Shown: positions 35,301-47,529 of the stretch, one piece after another
How positions within the stretch are numbered: the first letter of the stretch is position 1
How the letters are laid out: each line of letters begins with the position of its first letter
NCBI GenBank assembly: GCA_002633025.1
Contig: NMRB01000393.1
Coordinates: forward strand, 140,337-204,336
Direction of reading: 5' to 3'
DNA: 64,000 nucleotides
Source of the DNA: Notospermus geniculatus
Taxonomy: Eukaryota; Nemertea; Pilidiophora; Heteronemertea; Lineidae
Notes under the pieces: generated by a model
What the model was told of the DNA's origin: nothing
What the model saw: the letters and a program-made list of their open reading frames with translations, nothing else
Databases searched by the model: none
Program-made: the position numbers and the translations under genes

Positions 35301-36526
35301 TGCAGAGTAAATGCGTAGTTCCAAAGTTCCTGTACATTTACGATGACCACATTTTCCCCTCCCTTTTCAGCTCTACAAAGACACAGCGGTTCCGAACACC
35401 AAAAATGAGGCGGTCCATTCTGGACATGACACCACGGACTCCAACACCATTCAAGAATGCTCTGGCAGAAATGGAGAAAAAGAGCGGGCCTTTGACATGC
35501 AACATTCTGGTGAGCTTTTTGTGAAGGATTTTATCCTTATGATTTTCTTCCTTAGTGACCTGTTTGGAAGGAAAAACTTCTCAAATGCTGTTTGTATTCA
35601 TTGTCAAAGAGTTTTTAACGCAAGTGGTTTTTTTTTCAGGCAACCAGTGAGCTTGTTGATGACTTGAATGAAGTGATTAAGGAGGACACGGCAAATTACC
35701 AGGAGCCTGGTGTTGCTCCTCTCCCACGTGATGGCCCCAGGGGGGGAAAGTCTACCAAGGAGGTACACCATGTCAGATTTTTTTATGTGATATCCATGTC
35801 ATTTCACTTCATGGTACCTAATTCTAAGGCCAGTTGAGATCTGTCCCAGTGAATGTATCCCTTCTCCTTCACACTTATTTGTCTTCATTTTAGGATGACA
35901 GCGCGACTAAGAAGCCAAGGACATCTCTTGATCAGAAATGGTCCACTCCTGGAGACATGCACCTCTTTGGCAACGGTGACTCTCTTTTAATGCCTGAAAC
36001 GCCGGTGAGTATCATTTCATACAAACGGTGGGCAGCAGCTGGTGGTACCGCCCACCATTCAAACAAACTTCCCATCCAACTTTTTCTGGGGACATCCCAG
36101 TGGTAGCCTTTACAGCAAATTAATCTCCTTATTTTTAGAGCAAATCCTTGATTGGTGAATCAAGCATGGTCTTCTCGCCGCCGTCCATCATCAAAGATCT
36201 CCAGGATGAAAATCTCTCTCTGAACGATGCCTTCACGCTGCCAAAATCATCTCACAAGCTGACAAGTGGTCTGAGACCTCAGAAGATCCGCTTTGAGGAG
36301 ACACCAAGCAAGGCCTTTCCCAGGGTAAGTGATCTTGTGATGGGAGTGCATTTGGGTTACTCTCACATGTTATGTAGCTCGGGCTTACATGTTGTCCGAA
36401 TTTTCATTTCAGCTGAACTATGGTTATGAGATGGTTGCCTGCGGCAAGACACAAGACCAGCTGGAGTTGACAGAACAAGCTCGGATGTGGATAACCTCGA
36501 TTAGACCGAGGACGTTGATTCTCTAG
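29309..36526 (+). CDS. MYB: MYB transcription factor (R1R2R3, B-Myb-like)
   Basis: Nuclear DNA-binding factor of the animal MYB/MYBL1/MYBL2 family, acting at cell-cycle genes with the MuvB complex in the B-Myb branch. Exons: 29309-29331, 31883-32033, 32521-32670, 32907-33139, 33251-33504, 33744-33906, 34148-34296, 34424-34572, 34682-34948, 35112-35245, 35371-35509, 35640-35762, 35894-36004, 36139-36324, 36413-36526; all phases agree and give 781 residues. Three SANT repeats lie at about 52-103, 104-155 and 156-206, with QCQHRWHKVLNPELVKGPW, QCRERWHNHLNPDIKKSAW and TDNAIKNHWNSTMRRK. The middle has LPFSPSQFLN and many TP sites. The C-terminus (CGKTQDQLELTEQAR ... RTLIL) resembles vertebrate B-Myb. 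The seven-residue first exon is the weakest part. Exon 4 has an unusual donor (GTCTGT). MYBL2 would be the vertebrate name if only one family member exists here. Confidence 0.93.
30397..30843 (+). CDS. Unrecognised ORF in MYB intron 1
   Basis: 148 residues from MRVLKNQVLLQPEIPVPLK to LKIVVLCSPE, intronless, in the 2.5-kb first intron. Composition looks protein-like (Trp-, Tyr- and His-containing, acidic run QEDDDD) up to about residue 118. It has no signal peptide, known motif or poly(A) tail. It may be a retrocopy, transposon remnant or unrelated exon. Confidence 0.3.
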   Translation: MRVLKNQVLLQPEIPVPLKTFCYVGQSVEIDKRFAGLHLSSRRGTIGHWPSVTHVHGNVGKPAYQYLHEEEFDFHPDILFGEIEKERRCYANNGQRQVYLYFYLDQDWQEDDDDSYVFWQWPSVCDFLIAKSSLCVLMLKIVVLCSPE

Positions 36527-38600
36527 CTCATTTAGCAGCAGAGTTTGAATTCAGATGTGCTTCTTAATATGAATTTTTTTCTATCCAATTGTTTTCTGGT
36601 ACACGGCTTGAGTAGAGCTTGTTTGACTTAAACGTAGGTATTTAGTGTTTCTTTACATCACTCGATAGGTGATGTCATCCATGGTGAAGAGCTGCTGGTC
36701 TCGCTCTCCTCTGTCCTAGATCTGATAATCGCCAGATGGGACAAACAAAACAACCCTGAAAAATCAGTCTCGTTACTCTGAAATTTCACCCTCTATCTTT
36801 GAGGAACAATAGCAACTCAAAATAATTTTGCTCATGATGGAGCTGGGCTCCATGAATTTTGAATTCAACCAACAAACACGTACTGAATACCTGACCATAT
36901 GCTAGAGATTAATCTCAACTAAGGAACTTGTTCTATCAGCAAAAATTTATATCTTACAAAGAGAGATCACAAGATATTTCTTAACTAAAACTAGTCTTGT
37001 ATATCGTAAGTTCTTTAATTGATGCTTGACATATCTTCTTTTAATGTTTTCATTTAAGTAATCCTAGCTCTGATGCTGGAAGTACCATAATTGCTGACTT
37101 ACAAAGTGGCAAGGGATGTTAGCAAAGTCTAACGAGGCATTGAAATGATTTAGTTAACTCTTAGTTAATTAGCGTGTATAGACAGTTAGTATAGTTTGTT
37201 TTTCTAACTTTATTTCATCACAATGCTAAAATGAGCACTTATTAAGTTGCCAGATACAATGTGTGTATATATAAAATGTACAGAATTTGCTTAAAATATT
37301 TCGATTCGCACCTGTGATTTGCATATAGTAGATTTTAGTAGTTGAGTGGATTGTAGTTTTGGCATGGCTGAACGGTTTAAGGTAAGTGCTCACCTCGTAG
37401 ATGTTGTGAAATCTACGTAGAATATATGAGGAAAACTGTCACAATATGTGTAAAGACGGTGCAGTTCAACTCATCATAAAATGTGGCTAAATAATGAATG
37501 ATCCTCATCTTATTTGAAGTGACGGTTCTTCAACATCCACCTGAGCCAAGATCCAACTAGAAAGTCGAGACTGTTTTCTATCAGATCTAACTAACTTGGT
37601 GATTCTATGATTAACACTGAGTGAATTGTCAGATCTTATCTGAGAGTTCTGTTCTGTATGACTATGAGGCTGGCGTGCCAATTTTCCTTCTGTTTTTGTA
37701 CGCTTCGTAATATATTCCTTTCTTTCACAATTTGCAAGGAGGCTTGTGTTACGTCATTGTGGGTTTTTTATTTCTGTTGAGTGGGCACATCACCCATTTT
37801 GCTGTCATTGCATATGAATGTAATATATTATTATTGTTATATCTGTGTTGGTGTGTGGAGAGTCTGGGAAAGCGACACACTTGCTAAAAACTTAAAAATA
37901 TTGGTTGTACATTTGACCTGTCCTGGCTGACAATGCTTCGTTAGGTACAAAATGACAAAAGAAAGAGTAGTTGTGTATTGATGTACATATATTTACTGTC
38001 TCTACTCTTTGAGTTTGTGCCTTGGGATTTCACCTGCCATTGCCTGTTACTCCAAAGAACAGTGAATTTTCTGGAAATTTGTTTCATTACAGTCTTACTG
38101 CAAGAACACCCACCTATAGTCCAGCAACATCTTAGCGTGGCCCAATGGAATGCGGAAGTCATGTAATGTAGCAGAGCTTTGCGGTTTTTAATCATGCCTG
38201 TTGACCATTTGTGGTCGTTCCCTGATTGTTCATGCTGTGCACCGGTTATTCAAGAGTCGCGTGTGATTAAAGGTCCGTAGAAAATCCAACTATCAATTTC
38301 CTGACTTCCGCATTCCATTGGGTCGTGCTTAGATGTTGCTGGACTATACCATTCAAATCACATCGGTATCAAGAAAGGAGAGATTTGCCAGTAGTTGGTG
38401 TCGGCTTAACGTTTGAGTTACAGCTGTTCAAGACTGGTCCCCTTCATTCCTAGTGTGGATTGCTTCGCTGTGAATCTCCCTTCCTGGGTATCATTGTTTT
38501 AGAAAGAAAACTAGAAATACCAAAATATGTTGAGTAAATAGTCACTAGCTTTTATGTACTCTTAGGTAATGAGTGTGAAATAAAAAAGATGTACCCCTAT
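36527..38600 (+). other. MYB 3' UTR
   Basis: About 2 kb of AT-rich sequence to AATAAA at about 38579. The last 1.15 kb belongs to the 4-kb duplication and is repeated at 41529-42690 with the same poly(A) signal. Confidence 0.55.
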
Positions 38601-39684
38601 GTCCGTAAACATAGTATGTCTTAGTTCCTCGTCTTCGTATTGATCATTGTTGTGAAACGTATATCCAACCGTCAGTGTTGGCTTTCAATTAGAAAGCATG
38701 CAAATGATCGTTGGATGCGGCCTATGGGTGGTTAAATCCTATTTCTAATCCTATATGCATGTTGGTCTGTCTTTGGTGTCTGTCGGTCAGATTTTCACGT
38801 TGGATAGCTTTCTGGCACTCAAGGGGGAATAAGATGCTAGAAAAATTCTTTGCATGATAATCTTTATTGACGTTTTGCACAAAAAACAAACTATACATGT
38901 ATTCACATTATCACATCTAGAGTACCAGCAATGTCCTTTGTCTTTGCATACATATAGGTAAACCTATCAAAATGCTTAAAACATTCCATAATAACTGGTG
39001 AACTTGTCAATCTCAATAACAAAGTGTAATTTCTCTCCAATAATCATGAAATAATAACCCTTTTTGTTTCAGGATATAATATGCCACCTTTCCTTTTCAG
39101 GAAATTGACTGCTGCTGTATGTGTATGTAAATGAAATTAGAATATCATGGCAACTAATAAGCCAAAAAATCACAGAGCAAAATGGGATAAAGTAAAAAAA
39201 TATGAGCCTAGATAATAGATGGTACAAATAAACTTCATTTTTCTCTCTGTCTTCCACAGGTACGTGTCAGGACTGAGCAATATATAAATGTATATCTTCA
39301 CTTCATGTAAATCACAGTGCATGCAATGAATTACCGGGTATTGTGTACAACACATGTACATGTAGTTTCTGAGAAGAAAATTGAGCAATATGCTTCTGAA
39401 GAGAATATGACTCACTTCAGGCCAACAACAGTTGCCATCTTGAAGTTCCAATGTCATCAGCTGTTACTTCACTGAGCTCTTATCATTGTATACATGTAAA
39501 CTCTGATTCTGTTCTGTACTCTCAGCGCCTAATGTCCAGCAGTCAATAGACTTGCCCCCCCTAGGCCTCCCAATTCATGATTATTCCTCAATTCGCAATA
39601 CATGTACTTGACCAATTCTGTTCAAGGAGATCAAAATCTGAACTGACAGAAACCGTACTCATTTGCTCACTGCAATGAGACCAC

Positions 39685-39734
39685 AGACACTCTGCAGTTT
39701 TCTCCATTTTAACGGAGAAAACTGCAGAGTGTCT
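39685..39734 (-). other. Perfect stem-loop in LRRC72 3' sequence, copy 1
   Basis: Arms agacactctgcagttttctc(c) and its inverse pair over 21 bp with loop ATTTTAAC. It lies 78 bases past the stop codon at 39812 and is repeated exactly at 43848-43897. Confidence 0.85.
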
Positions 39735-40639
39735 CTGGTTAAAAGTGATCCAGACAACAGTTCTAATGTCAACTGTTGGAAGTCCATCACAGGACAAAAC
39801 TCATAAGCACATCACCGGAATTTAACTGTAACGATCTGCGGAGATCCAAAGGGTTGATCTGATGTTCTCTTCTCCTGTGACCTGGGCACCTTTGACCAAT
39901 CCAGGGAAGAAAACTGCATCACAGACTTTTTTATGAGCCTTGCATTGACTGCATCTTCAAGGTTCTCATATGGAGGACTGAAATGCAGAAGAATAAATAA
40001 TCAGTGTTTGTATTTGATTTTTCCGTAAGGGCCAAAGCCATAGCATTACTGGCTCTGGTAAGTTCAGGAGAGGGCACCTTATGCTACTCCTGTTCCTGAC
40101 TTGGATGGGTCTTTTGCGAAGGCACAAGGTACATGTACAAGGCACCACAGCTTACTGTACCAGACTGAAGAGCCAGGGATAATATTCATCCCATTTTACC
40201 CATGATAACTACTAGGCTGTCAAGGCTCCTCAGTAATTATTCGATGACTTCATCTTTTTGGACCGACTTGTAGGATCTTCAAAGGTTTGACAAATGGCTT
40301 GGGACCAGTTCAAAAAGATCTTCTAAGAGGTCTGTATTCAAATCAGATGACAGCTTTAGATTAAGGAGAGAAAAAATGACTTACTGATTACGATAAAAGT
40401 TGTTTCCGACTTCCCAGTCCTGTGGTTTTGTCAGCTCTAGTTTTTCTTTGTTTGATGGGTAGAATATACCAGGATCTCCTGCTGATCTTCGGCAAAAAGC
40501 AATTGTATCTCGCACAGCTTCATTAACCTGATCATACAGCTTCTGAGCCTGAACTCGTTCTGATTTTAGCACCTCTGAAAATCGGGGAAAGAGATCAGGC
40601 GCTATGAGCAGTTACATGATTGTATTGTTGGCAGATATT

Positions 40640-40865
40640 TAAGACCGCCCCCATCAATGGGGCGGTCTTCCTTGTTTTTACTGAATTTTTCTCTCTCTCT
40701 CTGGATCTCTCCATCCAATCTGCGGTGTCCCCACGATAACTAACGAAAAACGCCATGTATCGCGGTAAAATTTTCAGAAAATTCTACATTGATGCTCGGT
40801 AGTTCTCGATCAGTCAACTAGCTCCCAATTTCCAAGGGCGGTCTTCAAATTGACTGGTAAGTCAA
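40640..40865. mobile_element. Insert found only in unit 1
   Basis: Starts aagaccgcccc followed by ggggcggtctt (tight hairpin) and has another gggcggtctt near its right end (40839). Unit 2 has the empty site at about 44909. A tandem (CT)n lies inside. Confidence 0.6.
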
Positions 40866-41046
40866 TTTCTAGTCGTGTTTGATTTTTCTGTCGGGCTGAA
40901 GCCAAAGCATTATTGGCCCTTGTAAGTATGGAAGAGGCGATCTCAAGTTGCTCACGTTCCTCACTTCGATGGCGTCATTTACTTGCCTTTACAAATGCAA
41001 AAGGTACAAGGCGCCATGGCTTACTGTCCCAGGCAACGGACTAAAG

Positions 41047-41151
41047 AGCCAGGGTGATTAAGCCCATATGGCCCAGGATTCGAACCTGGGACCTGCGACC
41101 TGCTAGGCCTAAGCGGACGTGTTAACCATAAGGGTATCAAGGCTCCTCAGG
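41047..41151 (-). repeat. tRNA-derived SINE, unit 1
   Basis: On the minus strand: TGATACCCTTATGGTTAACA (A-box-like), a 15-bp region, and B box GGTTCGAATCC (41076-41086). The left end carries ggagcc, the right a short gagccaggg tail. Copies also at 45082-45180 and partly at 44358-44515. Confidence 0.75.
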
Positions 41152-41438
41152 TATTCTCTTAAATTCCAAAGTACAAAGGGGTAAATTGAGGGAAGTTCAG
41201 CATCCCCCTTCTATTTGTCACGGTTCAACCTTCATACAGTTCTCTCTTCCTTCAAAAATATGCTCTGTTGGCTTCTGTTTAACTTTGGGAAACTCACCCT
41301 GTCTGTCGAGAAGCTCAAGTGAAGGAACAAAATGGATTGAGTACAACCGGTACTCTGGCTCCTGGGCCACAGGGTTGTTGAACAAGTCTGAAAAGGTGGG
41401 GTAGAACATCATTGGACTCTTGGAGCAATAAATATACT

Positions 41439-41528
41439 ACTAAGTTTTTTTTTATTTTTATTCCGTCCTCCGTACCTGGGCTCAGAAACTTTGTGCCCGT
41501 AAACCAAAGAATATAATAACCGTGGCCT
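41439..41528. other. Non-duplicated filler between the 4-kb copies
   Basis: 90 bp with a T-rich run then ccgtcctccgtacctgggct. It matches neither flank of either copy. Confidence 0.7.
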
Positions 41529-43847
41529 AAAGACGGTGCAGTTCAACTCATCATAAAATGTGGCTAAATAATGAATGATCCTCATCTTATTTGAAGTGAC
41601 GGCTCTTCAGCATCCACCTGAGCCAAGATCCAACTAGAAAGTCGAGACTGTTTTCTATCAGATCTAACTAACTTGGTGATTCTATGATTAACACTGAGTG
41701 AATTGTCAGATCTTATCTGAGAGTTCTATTCTGTATGACTATGAGGCTGGCTTGCCAATTTTCCTTCTGTTTTTGTACGCTTCGTAATATATTCCTTTCT
41801 TTCACAATTTGCAAGGAGGCTTGTGTTGTTACGTCATTGTGGGTTTTTTATTTCTGTTGAGTGGGCACATCACCCATTTTGCTGTCATTGCATATGAATG
41901 TAATATATTGATTATTATTGTTATACCTGTGTTGGTGTGTGGAGAGTCTGGGAAAGCGACACACTTGCTAAAAACTTAAAAATATTGGTTGTACATTTGA
42001 CCTGTCCTGGCTGACAATGCTTCGCTAGGTACAAAATGACAAAAGAAAGCGTAGTTGTGTATTGATGTACATATATTTACTGTCTCTACTCTTTGAGCTT
42101 GTGCCTTGGGATTGCACCTGCCATTGCCTGTTATTCCAAAGAACAGTGAATTTTCTGGAAATTTGTTTCATTACAGTCTTACTGCAAGAACACCCACCTA
42201 TAGTCCAGCAACATCTTAGCGTGGCCCAATGGAATGCGGAAGTCATGTAGTTTAGCAGAGCTTTGCGGTTTTTAATCATGCCTGTTGACCATTTGTGGTC
42301 GTTCCCTGATTGTTCATGCTGTGCACCGGTTATTCAAGAGTCGCGTGTGATTAAAGGTCCGTAGAAAATCCAACTATCAATTTCCTGACTTCTGCATTCC
42401 ATTGGGTCGTGCTTAGATGTTGCCGGACTATACCATTCAAATCACATCGGTATCAAGAAAGGAGAGATTTGCCAGTAGTTGGTGTCGGCTTAACGTTTGC
42501 GTTACAGCTGTTCAAGACTGGTCCCCTTCATTCCTAGTGTGGATTGCTTCGCTGTGAATCTCCCTTCCTTGGTATCATTGTTTTAGAAAGAAAACTAGAA
42601 ATACCAAAATATGTTGAGTAAATAGTCACTAGCTTTTATGTACTCTTAGGTAATGAGTGTGAAATAAAAAAGATGTACCCCTATGTCCATAAACATAGTA
42701 TGTCTTTATTAGTTCCTTGTCTTTGTACAGATCATTGTTGTGAAACATGTATCCAACCTATATCACAGTGCTGGCTTTCAATTAGAAAGCATGCAAATGA
42801 TCGTTGGATGTGGCCTATGGGTGGTTAAATCCTATTTCTAATCCTATATGCATGTTGGTCTGTCTTTGGTGTCTGTCGGTCAGATTTTCATGTTGGAAAG
42901 CTTGCTCGTGGTACGTTGTTGCTTGCTTGCTTGATATAAGGTAAACCCTCTTATAAATAACTTTTGTTTCTGGCACTCGAGAGGGAATAAGATGCTAGAA
43001 AAATTCTTTGCATGATAATCTTTATTGACGTTTTGCACAAAAAACAAACTACCGGTATACATGTATTCACATTATCACATCTGGAGTACCAGCAATGTCC
43101 TTTGTCTTTGCATACATATAGGTAAAACCTATCAAAATGCTTAAAACATTCCATAATAACTGGTGAACTTGTCAATCTCAATAACAAAGTGTAATTTCTC
43201 TCCAATAATCATGAAATAATAACCCTTTTCATTTCAGGATATAATATGCCACCTTTCCTTTTCAGGAAATTGACTGTTGCTGTATGTGTATGTAAATGAA
43301 ATTAGAATATCATGGCAACTAATAAGCCAAAAAATCACAGAGCAAAATGGGATAAAGTAAAAATATGAGCCTAGATAATAGATGGTACAAATAAACTTCA
43401 TTGTTCTCTCTGTCTTCCACAGGTACGTGTCAGGACTGAGCAATATATAAATGTATATCTTCACTTCATGTAAATCACAGTGTATGCAATGAATTACCGG
43501 GTATTGTGTACAACACATGTACATGTAGTTTCTGAGAAGAAAATTGAGCAATATGCTTCTGAAGAGAATATGACTCTCACTTCAGGCCAACAACAGTTGC
43601 CATCTTGAAGTTCCAATGTCATCAGCTGTTACTTCACTGAGCTCTTATCATTGTATACATGTAAACTCTGATTCTGTTCTGTACTCTCAGCGCCTAATGT
43701 CCAGCAGTCAATAGACTTGCCCCCCCCTCGGCCTCCCAATTCATGATTATTCCTCAATTCGCAATACATGTACTTGACCAATTCTGTTCAAGATCAAAAT
43801 CTGTACTGACAGAAACCGTACTCATTTGCTCACTGCAATGAGACCAC

Positions 43848-43897
43848 AGACACTCTGCAGTTTTCTCCATTTTAACGGAGAAAACTGCAGAGTGTCT
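43848..43897 (-). other. Perfect stem-loop in LRRC72 3' UTR, copy 2
   Basis: Identical to 39685-39734, 78 bases after the stop at 43975-43977 of the intact gene. Stem about 21 bp with an 8-base loop. Confidence 0.85.
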
Positions 43898-43974
43898 CTG
43901 GTTAAAAGTGATCTAGACAACAGTTCTAATGTCAACTGTTGGAAGTCCATCACAGGACAAAACTCATAAGCACA

Positions 43975-46384
43975 TCACCGGAATTTAACTGTAACGATCT
44001 GTGGAGATCCAAAGGGTTGATCTGATGTTCTCTTCTCCTCTGACCTGGGTACCTTTGACCAATCCAGGGAAGAAAACTGCATCACAGACTTTTTGATGAG
44101 CCTTGCGTTGACTGCATCTTCAAGATTCTCATATGGAGGACTGAAATGCAGAAGAATAATTAATCAGAATTTGTATTTGATTTTTCCGTAAGGGCCAAAG
44201 CCATAGCATTACTGGCTCTGGTAAGTTCAGAAGAGGCCACCTCATGCTACTCCTGTTCCTGACTTGGATGGGGTCTTTTGCGAAGGCACAAGGTACATGC
44301 ACAAGGCACCACAGCTTACCAGTACTGTACCAGACTGAAGAGCCAGGGATAATTCATCCCATTTCACCCGGGGTTTGAACCCAGGACCTGCTGCTTGCTA
44401 AGTGCACGACCTGGGTCTTGATATCCACTAGGCTGAAGAGCCAGGGATGATTGAACGGTTTTTGAACCTGGAGACCTGCTGCTTGCTAAGCAGACATGAT
44501 AACCGCTAGGCTGTCATGACTTCATCTTTTTGGACCGACTTGTTGGATCTTCAAAAGTTTGACAAGTGGCTTGGCACCAATTCAAAAAGATCTTCTAAGA
44601 GGTCTGTATTCAAATCGGATGACAGCTTTAGATTAAGGAGAAAAAATAACTTACTGATTACGATAAAAGTTGTTTCCGACTTCCCAGTCCTGTGGTTTTG
44701 TCAGCTCTAGTTTTTCTTTGTTTGATGGGTAGAATATACCAGGATCTCCTGCTGATCTTCGGCCAAAAGCAATTGTATCTCGCACAACTTCATTAACCTG
44801 ATCATACAGCTTCTGAGCCTGAACTCGTTCTGATTTTAGCACCTCTGAAAATCGGGGAAAGAGATCAGGCGCTATGAGCAGTTATATGATTGTATTGTTG
44901 GCAGATATTCGTATTTGATTTTTCTGTCGGGCTGAAGCCAAAGCATTATTGGCCCTTGTAAGTATGGAAGAGGCGATCTCAAGTTGCTCACGTTCCTCAC
45001 TTGGATGGCGTCATTTACTTGTCTTTACAAACGCAAAAGGTACGAGGCACCACGACTTACTGTCCCAGGCAACGGACTAAAGAGCCAGGGTGATTAAGCC
45101 CATATGGCCCAGGATTCGAACCCGGGACCTGTCACCTGCTAAGCGGACGTGATAACCATAAGGCTATCAAGGCTCCTCAGTTATTCTCTTAAATTCCAAA
45201 GTACAAAGGGGTAAATTGAGGGAAGTTCAGCATCCCCCTTCTATTTGTCACGGTTCAACCTTCATACAGTTCTCTCTTCCTTCAAAAATATGCTCTGTTG
45301 GCTTCTGTTTAACTTTGGGAAACTCACCATGTCTGTCGAGAAGCTCAAGTGAAGGAACAAAATGGATTGAGTACAGCCGGTACTCTGGCTCCTGGGCCAC
45401 AGGGTTGTTGAACAAGTCTGAAAAGGTGGGGTAGAACATCATTGGACTCTTGGAGCAATAAATATACTTGGCATTCCTATAAACCGATTGAGCCACGCCG
45501 ACCTTGGGGGGAAAAGCATTGATACAAAACATCCCAATGAGTTTGAACTTGTGTCGCCATCTTGAGGCATGTCACTTACTTAACACTCTAAGATCTTGCA
45601 TTGTTTTGAATTCCTTGATGACCTTCTCAAGTTTGGTGAGTTGGTTATTATTGAGCATGAGAACCTGGAGTGTATCCAGGTGTCCTAAGGCGCCAGTTAT
45701 CTCGACGAGTTGGTTTTGCTGCAGGTACAGCTCGGTGAGGCGGAAATTATTCTTGAGGCAATGGACCCGCCGCAGCTGGAGAAATAATGAATTATGTTAA
45801 ATCTGGTAGAGGCACAAGAAACTGGCATTTCACATGATTGCTGAAGAGTTCATGCTCTCTGGGGTATTCCTCTGCAGATAGGGAAAACACATAGTCATTT
45901 TTCCCATTGATGTTTTTGTCAAGTTTCAAAAAGTTCATCCTATTCTGAATAATATGACAACTACTCACCTTGTTCCCATTCAACCAAAGTCTCTGCAGGT
46001 TCTTAAACCGTGATAAATCACCAACATCACTTAGATCCCTGCAGAAATTCATAGATTGCATTAGAGAGTAGGCAAGAAGTGAGACTGTGACAGTCAAGGG
46101 ATCTAGATCCGATGGTCTGTAATTACTAGTGGCAGGAAGTGGGTAACACAAAGACCAGCACAAACAAGTTCAAAATGGATGGAATGTTGATCATGTTTGG
46201 CACTGGATTCTCTGGGGAAGTGATAGATTCACTGTTGTAACAACTGTTACTATGTATCTGCATAGGGGAAGTACCATAGCCATATCTGTCATGTGTGATT
46301 CTAGGCCTACCTTTTTGACATGTATAATTCGATAACATCAACATCCCTCTTGACTCTGTTGGCTTCCAACTGCTCTTCAACAAC
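43975..46384 (-). CDS. LRRC72: LRRC72-like leucine-rich-repeat protein (5' end missing)
   Basis: Exons: 46384-46311, 46038-45969, 45775-45580, 45417-45328, 44844-44655, 44140-43975, in phase, 261 residues without the first exon. The sequence opens VVEEQLEANRVKRDVDVIEL, then has LRR units LSRFKNLQRLWLNGNKL, FRLTELYLQQNQL and LDTLQVLMLNNNQL, a cap with FNNPVAQEPEYRLYSIHFVP and LELLDRHEV, and a C-terminal part ending SSLDWSKVP ... IVTVKFR. This order and spacing fits LRRC72, a little-studied protein that I recall as restricted to animals; its function is not established here. An ATG at 46557 is a possible start but its donor (GAGGTTTTG) is poor. The last three exons exist twice; this copy adjoins the rest of the gene. 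Confidence 0.85.
45082..45180 (-). repeat. tRNA-derived SINE, unit 2
   Basis: Same element as 41047-41151, with a cleaner sequence: GCCTTATGGTTATCACGTCC then GGTTCGAATCC. Confidence 0.75.
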
Positions 46385-46860
46385 CTAAAAAACACAATAA
46401 TGTGTACTGATCAATAGACCACAAATCCCAAATTGATGTAAACGAGAAAGATCTGCACACTTCCACCGAAATTGCAAAACCTCGGTCTGAAACTGAATGA
46501 CGTGACGCAGACAACCCCACGACAGTGACTTTGACGATGTTGCATCAGATTCAACCATTGCTGAATCATGGATTGTGTCACATCAGCTGGTTTCAGATCG
46601 AGGTTGTCGCGATTTCGGTGGAAGTGCGCAGAAGTGCAAATTCAAGAATCGTCTATAGACCCAGCCTTTGGTGTGGTGGTAGGCTATGCTTATAAATCAT
46701 GCTTTCATGGTGGTGATCATGCCGGATGGCCAGCCAGGCCAGGAGGGGGCCCCATCCATAGGCAGCAGGTGGCATAGCCTTGGATCTAAATGCAGACTTG
46801 CGCGTGTTCAGTGTTCCTCTGCACATAGGCTGAGCCGAAATCGTATCTGTCAGCATAATA

Positions 46861-47021
46861 TAGGGAGGTTTAGAAATCAAATCAAACGATAAACGTAAAC
46901 TTCATGACTTTACGACAACATTATCTTTCATATTGCACATTAACCAGATTTTATATTGCATTTTCGGTACAAAAAACGTCGTTAACGTTTACGTTTACCG
47001 TTTGATTTCTAAACCTCCGTA
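46861..47021. mobile_element. TAGGGAGGTTT element
   Basis: Starts tagggaggtttagaaatcaa, ends ttgatttctaaacctccgta, with inner arms acgataaacgtaaac and its inverse. Shares terminal TAGGGAGGTTT with 28116 and 28897. Confidence 0.75.
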
Positions 47022-47529
47022 GTATCGAGATTGGTGTCCGACAATAGGGCCTACATAATTGAGTTGTTCATTTGTCGGACCATCAAAAAAAGGCCTAAAA
47101 TGAACTGAAAGCAAGGTATTTGCTCAATTATTTAAGCTTCAAGTGGGTTACAATTATTGTACATTTGCTTAAAAGAGGAACACAACGGTCTGTGTTTACA
47201 TATTTTCAAACAAAACACTTTATTTCGCAAAGAAAACATACTTGCTCGGAGGCAGCCATGTTTCTTGTTCTTGTTGCTACAATAAAAACTATTATAAAAC
47301 ACGGACTCTGTAGGATAAGCGGCCGGGTCGCCGAGAATGAGTCGAGGGAACTTCAAAGGAATCCATGTGGTGAATCATATATAGTTGAATCTAGACATTG
47401 CACTAAAATGTATTTTCAGGCATAGGCCTAATATAGGTCGATTTAGTGGCCTACGAATCGCAATCTCGTTCCAATCGCCGTTTTAATAGTTCCGTTCCGC
47501 ATTTTATGATGGCGTTTGTACGAATCGAT

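Larger units (their letters stand above)
39812..41387 (-). pseudogene. Partial second copy of LRRC72 3' exons
   Basis: Exons 41387-41298, 40574-40385 and 39977-39812 duplicate the last three LRRC72 exons. Splice sites, frame and stop are intact. Differences include LLDRQ for LLDRH, NEAV for NEVV and FCRR for FGRR. No copy of the earlier exons exists on this side, so it is either unused or an alternative set of 3' exons reached from 45580. Confidence 0.8.
37452..41438. repeat. Segmental duplicate, unit 1
   Basis: 3987 bp matching 41529-45468 in direct orientation with scattered substitutions (a few per cent by eye) and several indels. It contains MYB 3' sequence, LRRC72 terminal exons and a SINE. 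Unit 1 alone has a ~245-bp insert near 40640-40865. Confidence 0.95.
41529..45468. repeat. Segmental duplicate, unit 2
   Basis: 3940 bp; see unit 1. It has its own additions: about 70 bp near 42899-42968 (gttgcttgcttgcttg) and extra SINE sequence at 44345-44515. Confidence 0.95.

Noticed and set aside
41047-41151. tRNA gene with B box GGTTCGAATCC
   Set aside because: Repeated in several degraded copies with a shared non-tRNA tail, as expected of a SINE.
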